Origin: Mesostigma viride
Taxonomy: Eukaryota > Streptophyta > Mesostigmatophyceae > Mesostigmatales > Mesostigmataceae
DNA: 64,000 bases
Assembly: GCA_009746045.1 (NCBI GenBank)
Contig: RPFO01000670.1
Location: 1,468,954 to 1,532,953 of the forward strand
Direction: 5' to 3'
The notes beneath the pieces are model-generated. The model was not told where the DNA came from, ran no database searches, and saw only the letters and a program-made list of their open reading frames with translations. Each line of letters opens with the position of its first letter. The stretch's first letter is position 1. Positions 1 to 11,214 of this stretch are shown here, one piece after another. The position numbers were made by a program, and so were the translations under genes.

Positions 1-704
1 ACAGCCACGCACGTCCCTGGGCGTTGAGGTCCGCGAAAAGAGCAATCCAATCAGCCGTGTGCAGAATACCCGCGTAGGTTTTCTGGTGTTTATCGATGAC
101 GCGAGCAGGGAATGCGGCGGGAGATTGAACGAAGGCGATTGAGGGAGTGCCGCGAGGGAGGTGGCGCTGTACCGCCTGAGCGGCACGGACGGGAGAACAG
201 GCCTGCTGGATCTCAGCATAGGCCTCCTGGATGGCAGTGACGAAGGGCAAGGGGTTGCTGGGGTCCAGGAGGTCAGGCGCTGCCGTTGCCAAAAGGGGCA
301 GGAGCCGGCAGCTTTCCGCCCACGACTGAGCGACGGAGCCCAAAAATGCTGCTGGGGCCAGCCGGGCGGCACGAGTCAGACCACAGCCTGGCACCCATCC
401 GTGCAGGCAGGGAGGCAATGCGAATAGCATGTGGCGGGAGGTCGGGGCCCGGGACCAGCTGCGCCAAGGCCGACTGGATGCGTTCGTCGTGGCCCTCGGC
501 GGCCAGCCGGACCTGAGCCGGAAGAGCGCCCCGGAGCCAGTGAACGACGCGAGGGTGAGCGCAAAACCACAGAAGCAGACCCTTGGTCTGCGAATCATGA
601 AGGCACGCAATCAAGGGCAGTACCTCAGTGCGTGCCTCGAGGGCGGCCCGCAGAGCATCGATGACAAACGCGGGGTCGCCAACCGGAACGCCGAGGACAT
701 CCAA
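1..704 (-). pseudogene. LINE ORF2 fragment, region after the reverse transcriptase
   Basis: Read on the minus strand, the segment encodes the region that follows the reverse transcriptase in many non-LTR retrotransposons: a helix-rich stretch, then LPARMG, then after a frame change an APAAFLGS motif and a further stretch running off the window edge. The change of frame falls near position 375, where LPARMG continues in one frame and the alanine-rich APAAFLGS segment in the next, so the copy is disrupted. No catalytic YxDD box is in the window; it would lie upstream of the fragment. The LINE assignment rests on these motifs and on other LINE pieces nearby; the clade is not resolved. Confidence 0.6.
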
Positions 705-950
705 CCCAGTAGCGCATCGATATATGTGCTACTGGATACATGTACTCCCAACGGATATCAATGTTCCAGTACTACTGACGAAAATGGCTGACGGCGGTAT
801 GGCTGACGGCGGAGTTCAGATCTTTTGCATCTGAGCCCCAAATTCGGTCAGACCACTCGCATTCGATGCGCTTTTTTGAGACGCACCCGCCAGTATAATC
901 GGTTACGGCTGAAACGCAGTATTGCCGAAGTTATCACGTGACAGGCAGCT

Positions 951-2347
951 ATGACGACCTCTAAAGCAAAACGGGGTTTGGAAAAGGAGCTTACCGGCTC
1001 CCAGCCCAACCCGCTCGCCATCGTTCTTGCCCAGCCGCCTGGGCTCGCCAACCCACCGCCCGCAGCCCCATCGCCCAGCGCCTCGCCTGAGCCCAAGAAA
1101 CCCTGCCACCCTCGCAACTGGGGCCAGTTCCTCCCCGGCGACCGACGATTCTCCTTCACCGTGTGGCAAGCATATTGTCGCCGCAGGAATGCATTGAGGT
1201 TCTCCGGGTCCTCGAACAGGAGCGGAAGCTCTTCGTGCCCAAGGGGGGGGCGCGGCTATCGACTACAATGGAGACATGTCCTGGCTCTATGCTTTGGACG
1301 AAGTACAACAACGCCTGATTATCTTGACCAGCCAATTCCAGAGCCACCTCTCCGACATCACCCGCACGCTCCGCACCCCAGCCCCCGCACAGCCGGCATG
1401 CAGCCCCATCGGCTTAATTCCTCCCTCTGCAAGGATGACCTCCGCGCAGTGCTGGAGGAGCACGTGACCTGGCCGCTGGCCGAGCAGCTGACATCGCTGA
1501 ACACCACGCTCAACAAGGTCGAGGCCCGGGTCTCCAACGTGGAAACCAAGGTCGTCCACAAGCTACAACCCCAGTTCACGGCGCTACACACCGCGGAGCA
1601 GGCTTCGGAAAAGCATGCTACACTTGTCTCTCGCCTTAACCAGGTGGAGGGCAAGTGTGGCGTGCTCCTGAAGAAGCTTGAGGCCATCACCGCCCACACC
1701 AAGGCCCTGGCCACACAGGTCCCCAAGATAGCGGAGCAGACGGCCACCATTGCATCCCAGCCACCCCGGCAGGATGCTGGCGACCTCCCGCCGCTCTCCT
1801 ACGCGGACCTGCTGCGGTCAGCGACCGCCTCCACCACCGACGCCATCGCCACAAAGCTCCAGCTAGGAGCTGGAGAACCACCGCCAGGCCCAGCAACGGG
1901 AGGTCACCGACCGCGCTCGCCGCGAGTGCCGAGTGGTGCTACGTCCGCTTCCCCCAGAAGCCAGGTGAGACGTCAACCTCTCTTGCTGACGAGCTCCAGA
2001 ATCAGCTTCTTACCCTCATGGGCCTGGTAGGTGAGGTAGCACTGCGCGGGTACCACCGCCTTCCCCACTCACGGGACAAGGGCGGCTCCCCCACCAGTCC
2101 TACTCACCTTCCCCTCCCCTGAGGCCGGAAAGAATAAGCAGCGGTTCCTCTCTCGTCGCAAGCGGTTGCACGACCTCACCTGGACGCTGGATGACGACCT
2201 CACCCCCGCTCAGCAATTAACAGCAGCGACGCGACCTGTGGCCGGAATACCTCCGCCGTAAGCAGGACCCCCAGAAGCCCAAGGTGTACTGGAGGGGCGG
2301 GGACCTGATGATCAACCACAAGATGTGGACGCCCCCAGCGGGCTAGA
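951..2347 (+). pseudogene. LINE ORF1-like protein (coiled-coil, nucleic-acid chaperone type), frameshifted
   Basis: A frame opens at an ATG at 951 and runs to 2030. It has a proline-rich N-terminus and a long coiled coil (about 1430-1780). The match continues in other frames: a basic segment containing FLSRRKRLHDLTW, then DDDLTP, then a C-terminus with RRDLWPEYLRRK and YWRGGDLMINHKMW before a stop near 2347. Coiled coil, basic patch and a C-terminal WRG..L motif in this order are typical of ORF1 proteins of L1-like elements. At least two frameshifts separate the parts, so this copy is dead. No ORF2 follows; about 500 bases later comes the LINE 3' tail. Confidence 0.55.
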
Positions 2348-2872
2348 ATAGCAATAGCCCTAGCTTGTAACCATTGGCGTCACTGCCGCTAAGGCACGGC
2401 CATGCCTAGAATGTTTGCCTAGCTGTGCCAACACACCTAGTCACGTGCCGCCAACGCGCGGTACACAACCAGCCATAGCCTTAGCCTAGTCCTAGTACAG
2501 CCATGCTACGCCCTGGCTATGTTTAGCCAAGCCATGCCTATAATGGGACCCCCATGGATGTTGCATTAAGAATTTAGCCATGCCATGCCATGCAGAGAGA
2601 TGCTCTCTGTCGAGAAGCCATGTCCTAGCTCTTGTATAGCCATGATGATCTTCCCCCACATAACATACTCCCCCTTAGCTGGGCATAGTGTGAAGATTAT
2701 GAGGGTGCAGGTGCCCTGGTGCACCTAGAGCAAGGGTCGCTTACATTCCCACCCTTGCAGGAAGTAGCCTAGAATGTATTAAAAGCCATATGCCCCTTCT
2801 CAGGGATATGTGCTACATTGACTCCCAACGGAGTGATGTTCCTAATAATAATAATAATAATAATAATAATCA
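2348..2872 (+). mobile_element. 3' end and (AAT)n tail of the half-LINE
   Basis: After the ORF1 stop there are about 450 bases with no frame worth calling, rich in GCCATGCC-like words. Then comes a short block, 'ggatatgtgctacat' followed by 'tcccaacgg', ending in an (AAT)n run at about 2843-2870. The same block followed by an AT-rich simple repeat ends the LINE copy at 5290-5362, so it is the 3' terminus of a LINE family. Confidence 0.6.
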
Positions 2873-3221
2873 ATGTTCCAATTGATTTTAATTTAGTGTA
2901 ATATAATTACAATCTAGGAATCATTCAAGTGATATCAGCTCAGTGCTCGAAGTACACACATGTTGCACATGCAAGCCTGCACTCCGATTTTCATCATTGT
3001 TTCCCATATTCATACTTGCACGCAGACTTTAATTCAGCATATTTGGTAGCTTGCATGCACCCACAGTTATGCCAGAGTTCCCTCATGAGTAGTTTTGAGA
3101 TTTCGATTGCATGCAGCTACGTCATGGCTTGCCTCCGGGCATGAGGGAAGACGGGTGTCTCTGCCTCAGTCCTTCCCAGCGTGGGCAACATACATGCAGG
3201 GATGAAATGCACTTCAACGTA
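2873..3221. other. AT-rich spacer, nothing recognised
   Basis: I see no credible frame, RNA or repeat here. The only longish open frame (2929-3144) has no coding character. Confidence 0.4.
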
Positions 3222-3510
<289 letters not shown>

Positions 3511-4449
3511 GCCATTAGGTACATGTCTAGAACTATATTATCGATCGACATTGTACTGGCCGGTAAGTACGATCTACATGTATGTATAGATTAATTAATA
3601 ATTAATAAGCACGTGACTGCGTCACGTGGGTGCCAATACAGAGTAAAGGAACCTTCAACCCTATATACACAGCGAGAAGGAGGGAGGGCGCCCTATAGCT
3701 AGCTTCTCTCACTGCCGCAGGTGGGCAGGCCACAGAGCGCGCTCTCTCCACGGCATGTTGCATCATGCCGGGGCGCAACACTGTGGGTGCAATACAACCA
3801 GTGCAAAACCATAGGTAGGCTGACGCATAGCTTATGCTACAAATGTGAGGTGGGCTCAAGACGGCGGCTAATTAAGGCGCAAGCTGATGGCAACAAGGTG
3901 CCATCTGGAGCTAATTGAAGGTACTATAACGCTGTGCGCTAATATCGTTTCAAGTGCTGTAATGCCTAAGCTATCCCATCATCGATTGCCCCCATCTAGA
4001 GAACTAGCTGGAGTGCTCTATCCCGGGGAAGCCCGGGGGGGCTTCCACAGTTTCTTGTTGACATAGAGGCCCCCGCCCCCGTATAGATGCATGTATGTAC
4101 GATACTTTTGTATATTATATATGTTCAAAACCCGCCATTCGGTAGCGCTTACCCGGGCTATGGCTGACATCTTGCTCCGCCGCACGCGGGCTGACTTCGT
4201 GGCGCAGCATGGTTATTAGGCTGTTTTCCTTCATTCCACGCGGTGTGGAGTGTCCCATGCCGGCTAGTTGTAGTTATTTTGCCGTGGTATCTCTTGTACG
4301 ATAGAATATCTATTAATTAATTAATTAATCTCTTGTTAGCATTGGCTTTCCTTATGGTTCAGTGGGTGCATTCACTCTGATGTAAGTAATTATAATTTTT
4401 ACAATATATATTTGAGCACATAATATACTCACTAAAACTGAGGCGATGG
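3511..4449. other. Spacer without recognisable genes
   Basis: Contains short palindromes such as the CCCGGGG/CCCCGGG block near 4020-4040 and an AATT run near 4310. I found no coding frame, RNA gene or known repeat that I can support. Confidence 0.35.
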
Positions 4450-5362
4450 TGATTGGGGCCTCCAGTACACCGCCGCTGCCGCGCCTGCTCGATGGGACGA
4501 CGCGGTCCCGTTCTGCGATCGCTTCAAGCTGTTAGGGAGCTGGCTCAGTCCCTGACACCGCCGACAATGTGGACACCCGCATCGGCCTGGCCTGGGATCG
4601 GCTTCGTTCGCTCAACACCTACTGGCGCTCCAAGGGCCTGGGCGACCACCGCAAGCGCATGCTCTTCAAGGTCCTCGTCCTCACGGTGCTCACGTATGGC
4701 GCCGAGGCGTGGACAATCACACCCACACTGGCAGCTAGGCTAGACGGCACAGTCTACAGGATGCTCCGACAGGTCCTGAACATAGGGTTTTCCAAGCGCC
4801 CATCATCAGTGTCTTTGTATTAGGGCATGCCTCGTATTTCGGACGCGATTAGACAGCGTAGGATAGCATTTGTAGGACACCTTGCTCGCACTAGCCAGGT
4901 CGACACCGCCCTTGGTCTGGCCGGCCCCCTGCATGGCAGCGGCTTGGCCAGCCAGGGCGGCATATTCTGACCTGGTCTGGCCCCAATTAGGACATTCCCA
5001 AAAGGGTAGGGAAACCTGTCACGAACTACGTACAGATGTTGCTGGATGACCTCCTGGTCCCAGCCCAGTTTGAATACCGCATCCACTCTCTCTCCCTTCT
5101 TTGGACTGCCATGCAGAACAAGACGCGGTGGCAGAAGATTGTCAAGGCTCACACGCCCGACCCTGTGGGCAAGCCCCCTCCCCCCAAGAGGAGGAGGCGT
5201 TTTGACGAGTAGGGCAGTTAGGATTTTTCTAGACTAGATTAGCGTTAGGATAGTTCGATTACGCGGCTCTCCCCTTTCCACCACCCATCAAGGAATATGT
5301 GCTACATGATCTCCCAACGGAGGCATGTTATAATATAATTTAATTTAATTTAATTTAATAAT
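4450..5362 (+). mobile_element. LINE 3' fragment: end of ORF2, 3' UTR and AT-rich tail
   Basis: From about 4555 the plus strand encodes the region after a non-LTR reverse transcriptase: a basic segment with KRMLFKVLVLTVLTYGAEAW, an arginine/leucine segment, then RRIAFVGHLAR (the 'R..GH..R' motif). The C-terminus reads NKTRWQKIVKAHTP..VGKPPPPKRRRRFDE and stops near 5210. In-frame stops and frame changes near 4822 and 4970 show it is not functional. The element ends with the 'gctacat..tcccaacgg' block (5297-5325) and a TTTAA-type tail to 5362. A second copy of the same C-terminus lies on the minus strand at 36288-36700. Confidence 0.75.
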
Positions 5363-5606
5363 ATACTCAATCGTGCCCCGTGCATGACATGCCCCCGTGC
5401 GTATGCACACGGAATGCCATGGTTTCCATGCACATGCCGGCAAATGTATAGGTTCCTACTGCATGGCACTCATGCGCTGTGAGCTTGGTATATAGTATTT
5501 GCATGCATGTGCATGTTCGTACGTCACACTACAACTAGATTCCAGCCGTGGTCAATTACCCGCCAACTTCAGCGATTCTAGAATATCGCGTAGGTCCGTG
5601 CGTAGT

Positions 5607-5925
5607 ACTCCTGCGCACACAGGTCTAGTGGTGAGTCATCTTCTATAGATTCAGCACTACCGGACATATTGGATTTTCTCCGGTAAAGAGATTTTTCGCA
5701 ATTGCGCTGTTTTAGAACGTTAATTAATGAATTAAGTAATTAAGTGAGATGCCTTCATATCAGGAGACTCACACAGCCGCGAAATCGTGCCAAAGGTCCT
5801 ATGTTCGATTCCTTGCTGGTTGCTAGCTTCTGGACTTTCTTACTTTCTGTGTTCCACGGAATCTCAGATTAGGGCCGCTAGCGTTTTCACGTTTGTCGCT
5901 AGCTTTCTGATCTGACGACAATGTG
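5607..5925 (+). mobile_element. tRNA-derived SINE, copy 1
   Basis: About 300 bases here match 25430-25723 almost throughout: a 'gtgagtcatc' block, a 'ccggtaaagag' block, and then a segment with 'tgttcgattcc', the form of a tRNA B box. A word that could serve as an A box lies about 40 bases upstream. No cloverleaf with paired acceptor ends can be drawn, so this is not a working tRNA gene. Dispersed copies with a pol III B box are the hallmark of tRNA-derived SINEs. The copies differ by small indels such as an AATTAATGAATTAAGTAATT insertion here. Confidence 0.7.
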
Positions 5926-6898
5926 CATGCAGTAAAATTCCAAAAAGTCAATATACATCACTTTCGTTACAATTTTTTTTCACAGTTATGTTCATTACAT
6001 GCACATCATTACATGCTATGCACCAACCAATCATGACACGTTTCCCCCTTGGAGACTGTGTACAATTGCACCAACCAGCTAGCGGCAGTAAAAAAAAAAG
6101 CTTTCGATTGTGCATGCATGTGCGCACAGGTAAGCATTCATGCGTACTGGCAATACACAGATTCCTCCATGCGAGCTCTAGTTGTTGCACTTGCTAGCCT
6201 TGGCAGTTGGCACCATAGTCACCAACCAAAATAGCCCGAGCACTTTTTTGCCCACATCTCTGTCAAAGTCGTCATAATCAGTTCAGCTGTGTTCCAGGCC
6301 TTTGGGTTTACATCCAGAATTCTAAACATGTTCAGTTAAGCCATACACACGCAAAGGAACGTCAGCTTCAAAATCACCTGGATGCCAGAGCAGATGTCGG
6401 TTTGTTTCCCACACTCAAGCAGCTGTGAGTTTCCAGCGGGCCTAAGCTTGCACACCATTGGAGCAAGTCATCACATGCTTAAATGTCCAGACAAAACAGT
6501 TGGCATGTTTCGCTGTGTGTTCGTCCCCGCAGCGCATGCGTCAGCTCCTTCGGCACGTGTGTGCGTGCACTACCACCATAAGGTGCCAATGCCAGCACGT
6601 TGAGGGTACTGTACCCATGACGTGGCTGACCATCCTTCTGGCTGGTGGGAAGGGATACTTGGGCCAATGCTGCCCCTAGGTGATTATAACCCGGGGCTGG
6701 TTGTGGCGATTGCAGGGGTCAAACGCGCCCCTCTTGAGGCAGTCGGCCGTGGGGACGATGAGCCTGCCATATGGGACAGTGCGGCCCATCCACACGAGTA
6801 AAGCAGCGTGCGAGATAAGACAGTAAGGCAGCAACATCGAGGTCGCAGACACACACTGTAGTATCCTGTAGTGACCTGTAGTGACCACAACACATTCA
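5926..6898. other. Spacer, nothing recognised
   Basis: Only short frames of poor coding character on both strands. It may hold the 3' end of the minus-strand gene at 7845-10159, but I could not identify a terminal exon. Confidence 0.3.
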
Positions 6899-6899
6899 T

Positions 6900-6910
6900 G
6901 CACACACACA

Positions 6911-6941
<31 letters not shown>

Positions 6942-7275
6942 GCGCTTGCCTGCCCGCCCGCCCGCCCTCCCGCCCGCCCGCCCGCCCGCCTGCCCGCCCG
7001 CCCGCCCGCCCGCCCGCCCGCCCGCCCGCCCGCCCGCCCGCCCGCCCGCCCGCCGCCCGCCCGCCCGCCCGCCCGCCGCCCGCCCGCCCGCCCGCCCGCC
7101 CGCCCGCCCGCCCGCCCGCCCGCCCGCCCGCCCGCCCGCCGCGCCCGCCCGCCCGCCGCCCGCCCGCCCGCCCGCCCGCCCGCCCGCCCGCCGCCCGCCC
7201 GCCCGCCCGCCCGCCCGCCCGCCCGCCCCCGCCCGCCGCCCGCCCGCCCGCCCGCCCGCCTGCCTGCCTGCCCGC
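6900..7275. repeat. Compound microsatellite (CA)n-(CG)n-(CCCG)n
   Basis: About 14 CA dinucleotides, then about 8 CG dinucleotides, then roughly 320 bases of CCCG/CCGC units with single-base slips that shift phase. All six frames stay open through it only because of the sequence; the apparent PARPPARP or AGGRAGGR proteins are artefacts. Confidence 0.95.
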
Positions 7276-7844
7276 TCGCACACGCGCGCACAAAAGAAAA
7301 GGAAAACCACCCCGACAAGACCCAAACGTTTGTGGCTTCCTTCTCCCGACCGGCACCCAAGACCATCCATTTCAATGTGGCATAACCATAAATGATTTCC
7401 GTGCTGTCGGGTTTATTCCAAGCCTTGAACCAAGTGCCTGTCTGCACAACATACCATTCAGCAAACCACCTGGCAATCAGCAATAACTGCCGAAGGCCGC
7501 TTAACGATCAAGGCAACACATCAGCCCAAGGCCAGCGACGCAATTGGCTGGAATGCGGCGCCACCCATAAAGCCCGCGTTTACGTCTCAAGCACACCTGG
7601 CTGGCGATATGCGTGTGGCCAGATAATACGACGAGGTGGGTGGCGAGGCACCAACGTGCCAGCACCATCGAGCAAGGCATCCATGTAGCCTCCACTGCGC
7701 CCCCTGAACGCATCCATCCATGGCTCCAACACACATCCAGCCACGCATACAGTCTCACATCCACTTTGCAAAGTGACAGCTCCCCCGCCACCCACCTCCC
7801 ACTCTTAACCCCACCACCACCAACTCCCCCCCCCTTCCACCCAC

Positions 7845-10159
7845 CTTCCGTTCTTGGCCTCGTCCTGCGCCCACTGCTTCTCGCGCTCCTCCTTCATTCG
7901 CTTCTCCAACGGTGTCAGCCCACTCTCCTCCCCCTCGTGAGGCTGCTGTTGCGGGGCCACCCCCCACTTCTGGCCCGCCGCAGGAACCAAGAACCCCACA
8001 TTAACGCCGCGCCCGCTGCTGGTGCCATACACATCCGACCTCGCCGCTTCCAACCCCGCTCGCTCCGCGCTCGTCGCTCGCTTCTTCTTCTCCCTCAGGC
8101 GCTGCCGTTGATCCGCCTTGCGATCCGCCGCCTCCCTTGCCGCGCGCTCTAGCACCGACAAAGGCGCGGGGGGAGCACCTTTGCGCTGCAGCGGTTCACC
8201 CCCGCCTCCCGTTTGCTTGTGGCCAACATCCACCGCCTGGTCATAACCATCATCTGCCCCCTCGTCCGCCCCCTGTGTCCCTGCGGCATCCTTACTACTA
8301 CCATCTGCACCGTCGGCATCCACACGCACCCCGTGCTCTTGCAAGAACTTGGCCTCCTTTCGGCGCGTAGCAGCCAGCATCTGCGTCACCCGGTCCTGCA
8401 CGCGGTCACTCATGGCACGCCCACTACCACCACCACCACCGCCGCCGCCACCGCCGCCACTGCCGGTTCTACTGCCCACTGCAGCACCCACAGGAAGGGC
8501 GCCCCCTGAGGGCTGCCCTTCCCCAACGTTCCCCGCAGGGAGGGAACCCTGCCCCGACATCCCACCACCATTCATGCTTCCCTTGTCCTCTCCGTTGTCG
8601 CCGCCTAGTCCGCTGCTTGCCTTGTCGGCCCTACCGCGGTGACCAGTGGCATCGTCCACACTATCATCATTGAGGTGGTCACCACCCTCATCATCATCCT
8701 CCCCACCCCCTTCATCCGCGTCCACTTCCGCCCCTTCCTCTTCTGCATCCCCGCCCCCTTCCTCCCTGTAACCATTGCCGCCATCAACCAATCGGCTGCC
8801 GCCGCGGCTCCCCTCATCCCCCTCTTCGCTCCCCCCCTTGGTCGCACCGTCCTCAGCACTGCCCTGGGGCCCCTCAGGGAGCCAGCCGGCGTCCTCGTCC
8901 CCACCGCCGTCATCCGTCCCACCCTGGGGGACACCCTGCGTGTTTGACCCACCTCTTGCACCCCTCCCCTCCCCCGCATCCCCCCCCTTGCGTCCCCGCT
9001 CGTGCCCATCTCCCCCATCCCCCCCGGCACCCGCCCCCTCACCCCCCTCACCCCCCTCCAGCCCCGCAGCACCCAGCAGGCGAAGCATCGCGTCGTCGGT
9101 CGCCTCTCGCCGCTGCTCCAGGATGCACTGGAAGCCCCTGCCCGCGTTTTGGCAGAGTCGCACCAGGCCAGCCTGCTTGGTGTGTGGTTGGGCAACGTGA
9201 CGTTTGCGGCATCAGCACGCGGACATGCATCAAGGCAAGAAAGGCGCAATGACGAAACAGCCATGTGGTGGCAACACGTCAGCGGATACGTGCCAGAACA
9301 TGGGGGGGATATAGTGGATGATGCAACGCGAGAGGGGGACGAGAGGTGCAGCTTCTGTATTGAGCGAATGGCGGAATCCTGCTATGGAGGACAGCCGCGT
9401 CGCTGGTGTGGGGACCACCTGCGGCTGAGGCGCCCCTGCTGCCTTCTGACTGCGTGCGCTTCCTCGTCTATCTGGTGATTTTATTATTGTCGTGGGGTCA
9501 TGGGCATACCCAGAGGCGAGGTTCGGATTACGAATCCTGGCCGTTGCAGCGGTCATGGGGCGGAGGTCTGCAACCGCCATACTCTATCATCGCGGTGTGC
9601 CAGATCAGGCCCCCAGCAGGACCCGCGAGAGAAAACTGCTGCAAGAGACGATGCGCGCGTCACCAACCCCTGGGTCGACTGTGCGCATGTTTGCGCGGTC
9701 AAGAGAAAAGATGCCAGGTTCCACCTGGTCAGCGGGCAGTGCATAGCTACGGCAGCCATGCAGATAGCGAAACATGCACACGTGTTACGAGCTTGTGTGC
9801 TCGTTACCCCTGGCACTTGTGGCCATCGATTAGCTTAATAGACTGATTGAAAAAGACAGCAGAAGAAGAACGATGGAGAAGGACTTCAGACAGCCATGCT
9901 GCAGTAAGAAGTTCTTTATGTTAACTGCTGTCAAGTCCCACACATGCAATCGGCCTGTCTCCAACCCAAATGCTTCCACCCAGTATAGCCATTTTGTGCC
10001 CCCACCCCGGTCTTCCAAACCAATAGTGTGCGTACGTTCCCACCCAGGTGTTCCCACCCAGTCGCAAGTGCGTTAGTTCTCACGCTGGCATCCCAACCTG
10101 TAGCACCCACCTCCACCAGCGCCCGCAAGAAGTCGGCCTCCAACGTGAATGAATGGTGG
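7845..10159 (-). CDS. Hypothetical acidic, low-complexity protein (partial gene, two exons modelled)
   Basis: Two exons join in phase on the minus strand. Exon 10159-10111 encodes HHSFTLEADFLRALVE and ends at a GTGGGT donor. Exon 9172-7845 follows an AAGCAG acceptor, continues AGLVRLCQNAGRGFQ, and ends at a GTGGGT donor with two carried bases. The joined start looks like an ordered helical repeat; about 240 residues rich in Gly, Asp and Glu follow, with a polyglycine run. Then come basic and charged helices (KFLQEHGV, then ERAAREAADRKADQRQRL) and a final block with LTPLEKRMKEERE. I do not recognise the family. The 5' exon(s) above 10159 and the terminal exon below 7845 were not found. The 10-bp array at 11215-13064 would lie in the upstream intron if a 5' exon exists beyond it. 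Confidence 0.5.
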
Positions 10160-10607
10160 CTGCAGCGAAGGTGAGTTGGTGCCACGCGGCCACACGCGGG
10201 CACACACGAAGCAAACGTGAGTCCTCAGCCGATGCGGGGGCTCATGAGCTCCCACACGGGGGGTGGCTGGGAGGAGGCAAGGGTCAGCAGACTAGACATT
10301 GCTGACAAAACCATGCACAAGAAAAATAAACACATTCAAGGGGGGGAGAAATGCATGCGCGGACATGGCAAGAACTGACACAATCGCATTCCATGCTGGC
10401 AACCGCGTGCGTGGTCATCGGCGCCGATGTGACAGCTGGCAGCAGCCCCTGTCTCTGCAGAGAGGCGTGGGCGCACAAGCTGGGGGCTCAACTTGCACCT
10501 ACCAGGCACCAGTGCTTGCATGTGTGCCATGGGTGGGTTGTGACCCATCGCCTTCGTCACAAATGCGATGGCTGTTACTGGGTCCTATCATAGGCCTCAT
10601 CCCCTAC

Positions 10608-11125
10608 TGCGCGCTGTCATCATCCCCTGCTACTTGCTGTCATCATTCCCAACTGCTTGCTGCCCTCATTCCCGACTGCTCGCTGTCATCATTCTCTGCT
10701 GCTTGCTGCCCCCATTCCCTGCTGCTTGGTGTCATCATTCCCTGCTGCTTGCTGTCCTCGTTCCCTACTGCTCGCCACCCACCACGGCGGCGTTCGTTTC
10801 TAGGGTCCGCCTAGGCAGCAACACCCGCCTAGACAGGAGCCCCCGCCTAGGCAGCAACACCCGCCTAGGCATCTTCAGAAAGCCACGGGATCCACTCGCA
10901 ATGCTAGGGGTCGGGTGTTGTATGCACCCGTCAGGCGAGCCAAGTTGTGTATGCCAGTTGGCAATAATTGGGCGGCATGGCTGCAACGTGGCAGGCATTA
11001 CACCATCTCCATCAATAGAATGACTGACCACCGGTGATGATCTAACAGCTGACCACCGGTGATGATAGAAAAACGGACCAACAGCCATGATAGAATAATT
11101 GACCACCATTGATGATACCAGCACG
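10608..11125. repeat. Three short degenerate tandem arrays
   Basis: 10608-10775 carries imperfect units built on 'cattccctgctgcttgctgt'. 10800-10870 carries 3-4 units with 'cgcctaggcagcaacac'. 11025-11125 carries four units with 'tgaccaccggtgatgat'. None has coding character. The stretch 10160-10607 between exon and arrays shows nothing I can name. Confidence 0.6.
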
Positions 11126-11214
11126 ACTCACGGGTGTGCTCGCAGCTCCTCCGAGTCAATGTAGTTGTTGAAGTAATGGTACCTGGCGCGTGGATGGTAT
11201 GCCAATGAGAGCCG

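Noticed and set aside
6676..7486. Several 170-230-codon frames of PARPPARP/AGGRAGGR type
   Set aside because: They are translations of the (CCCG)n microsatellite on both strands and change frame at every one-base slip.
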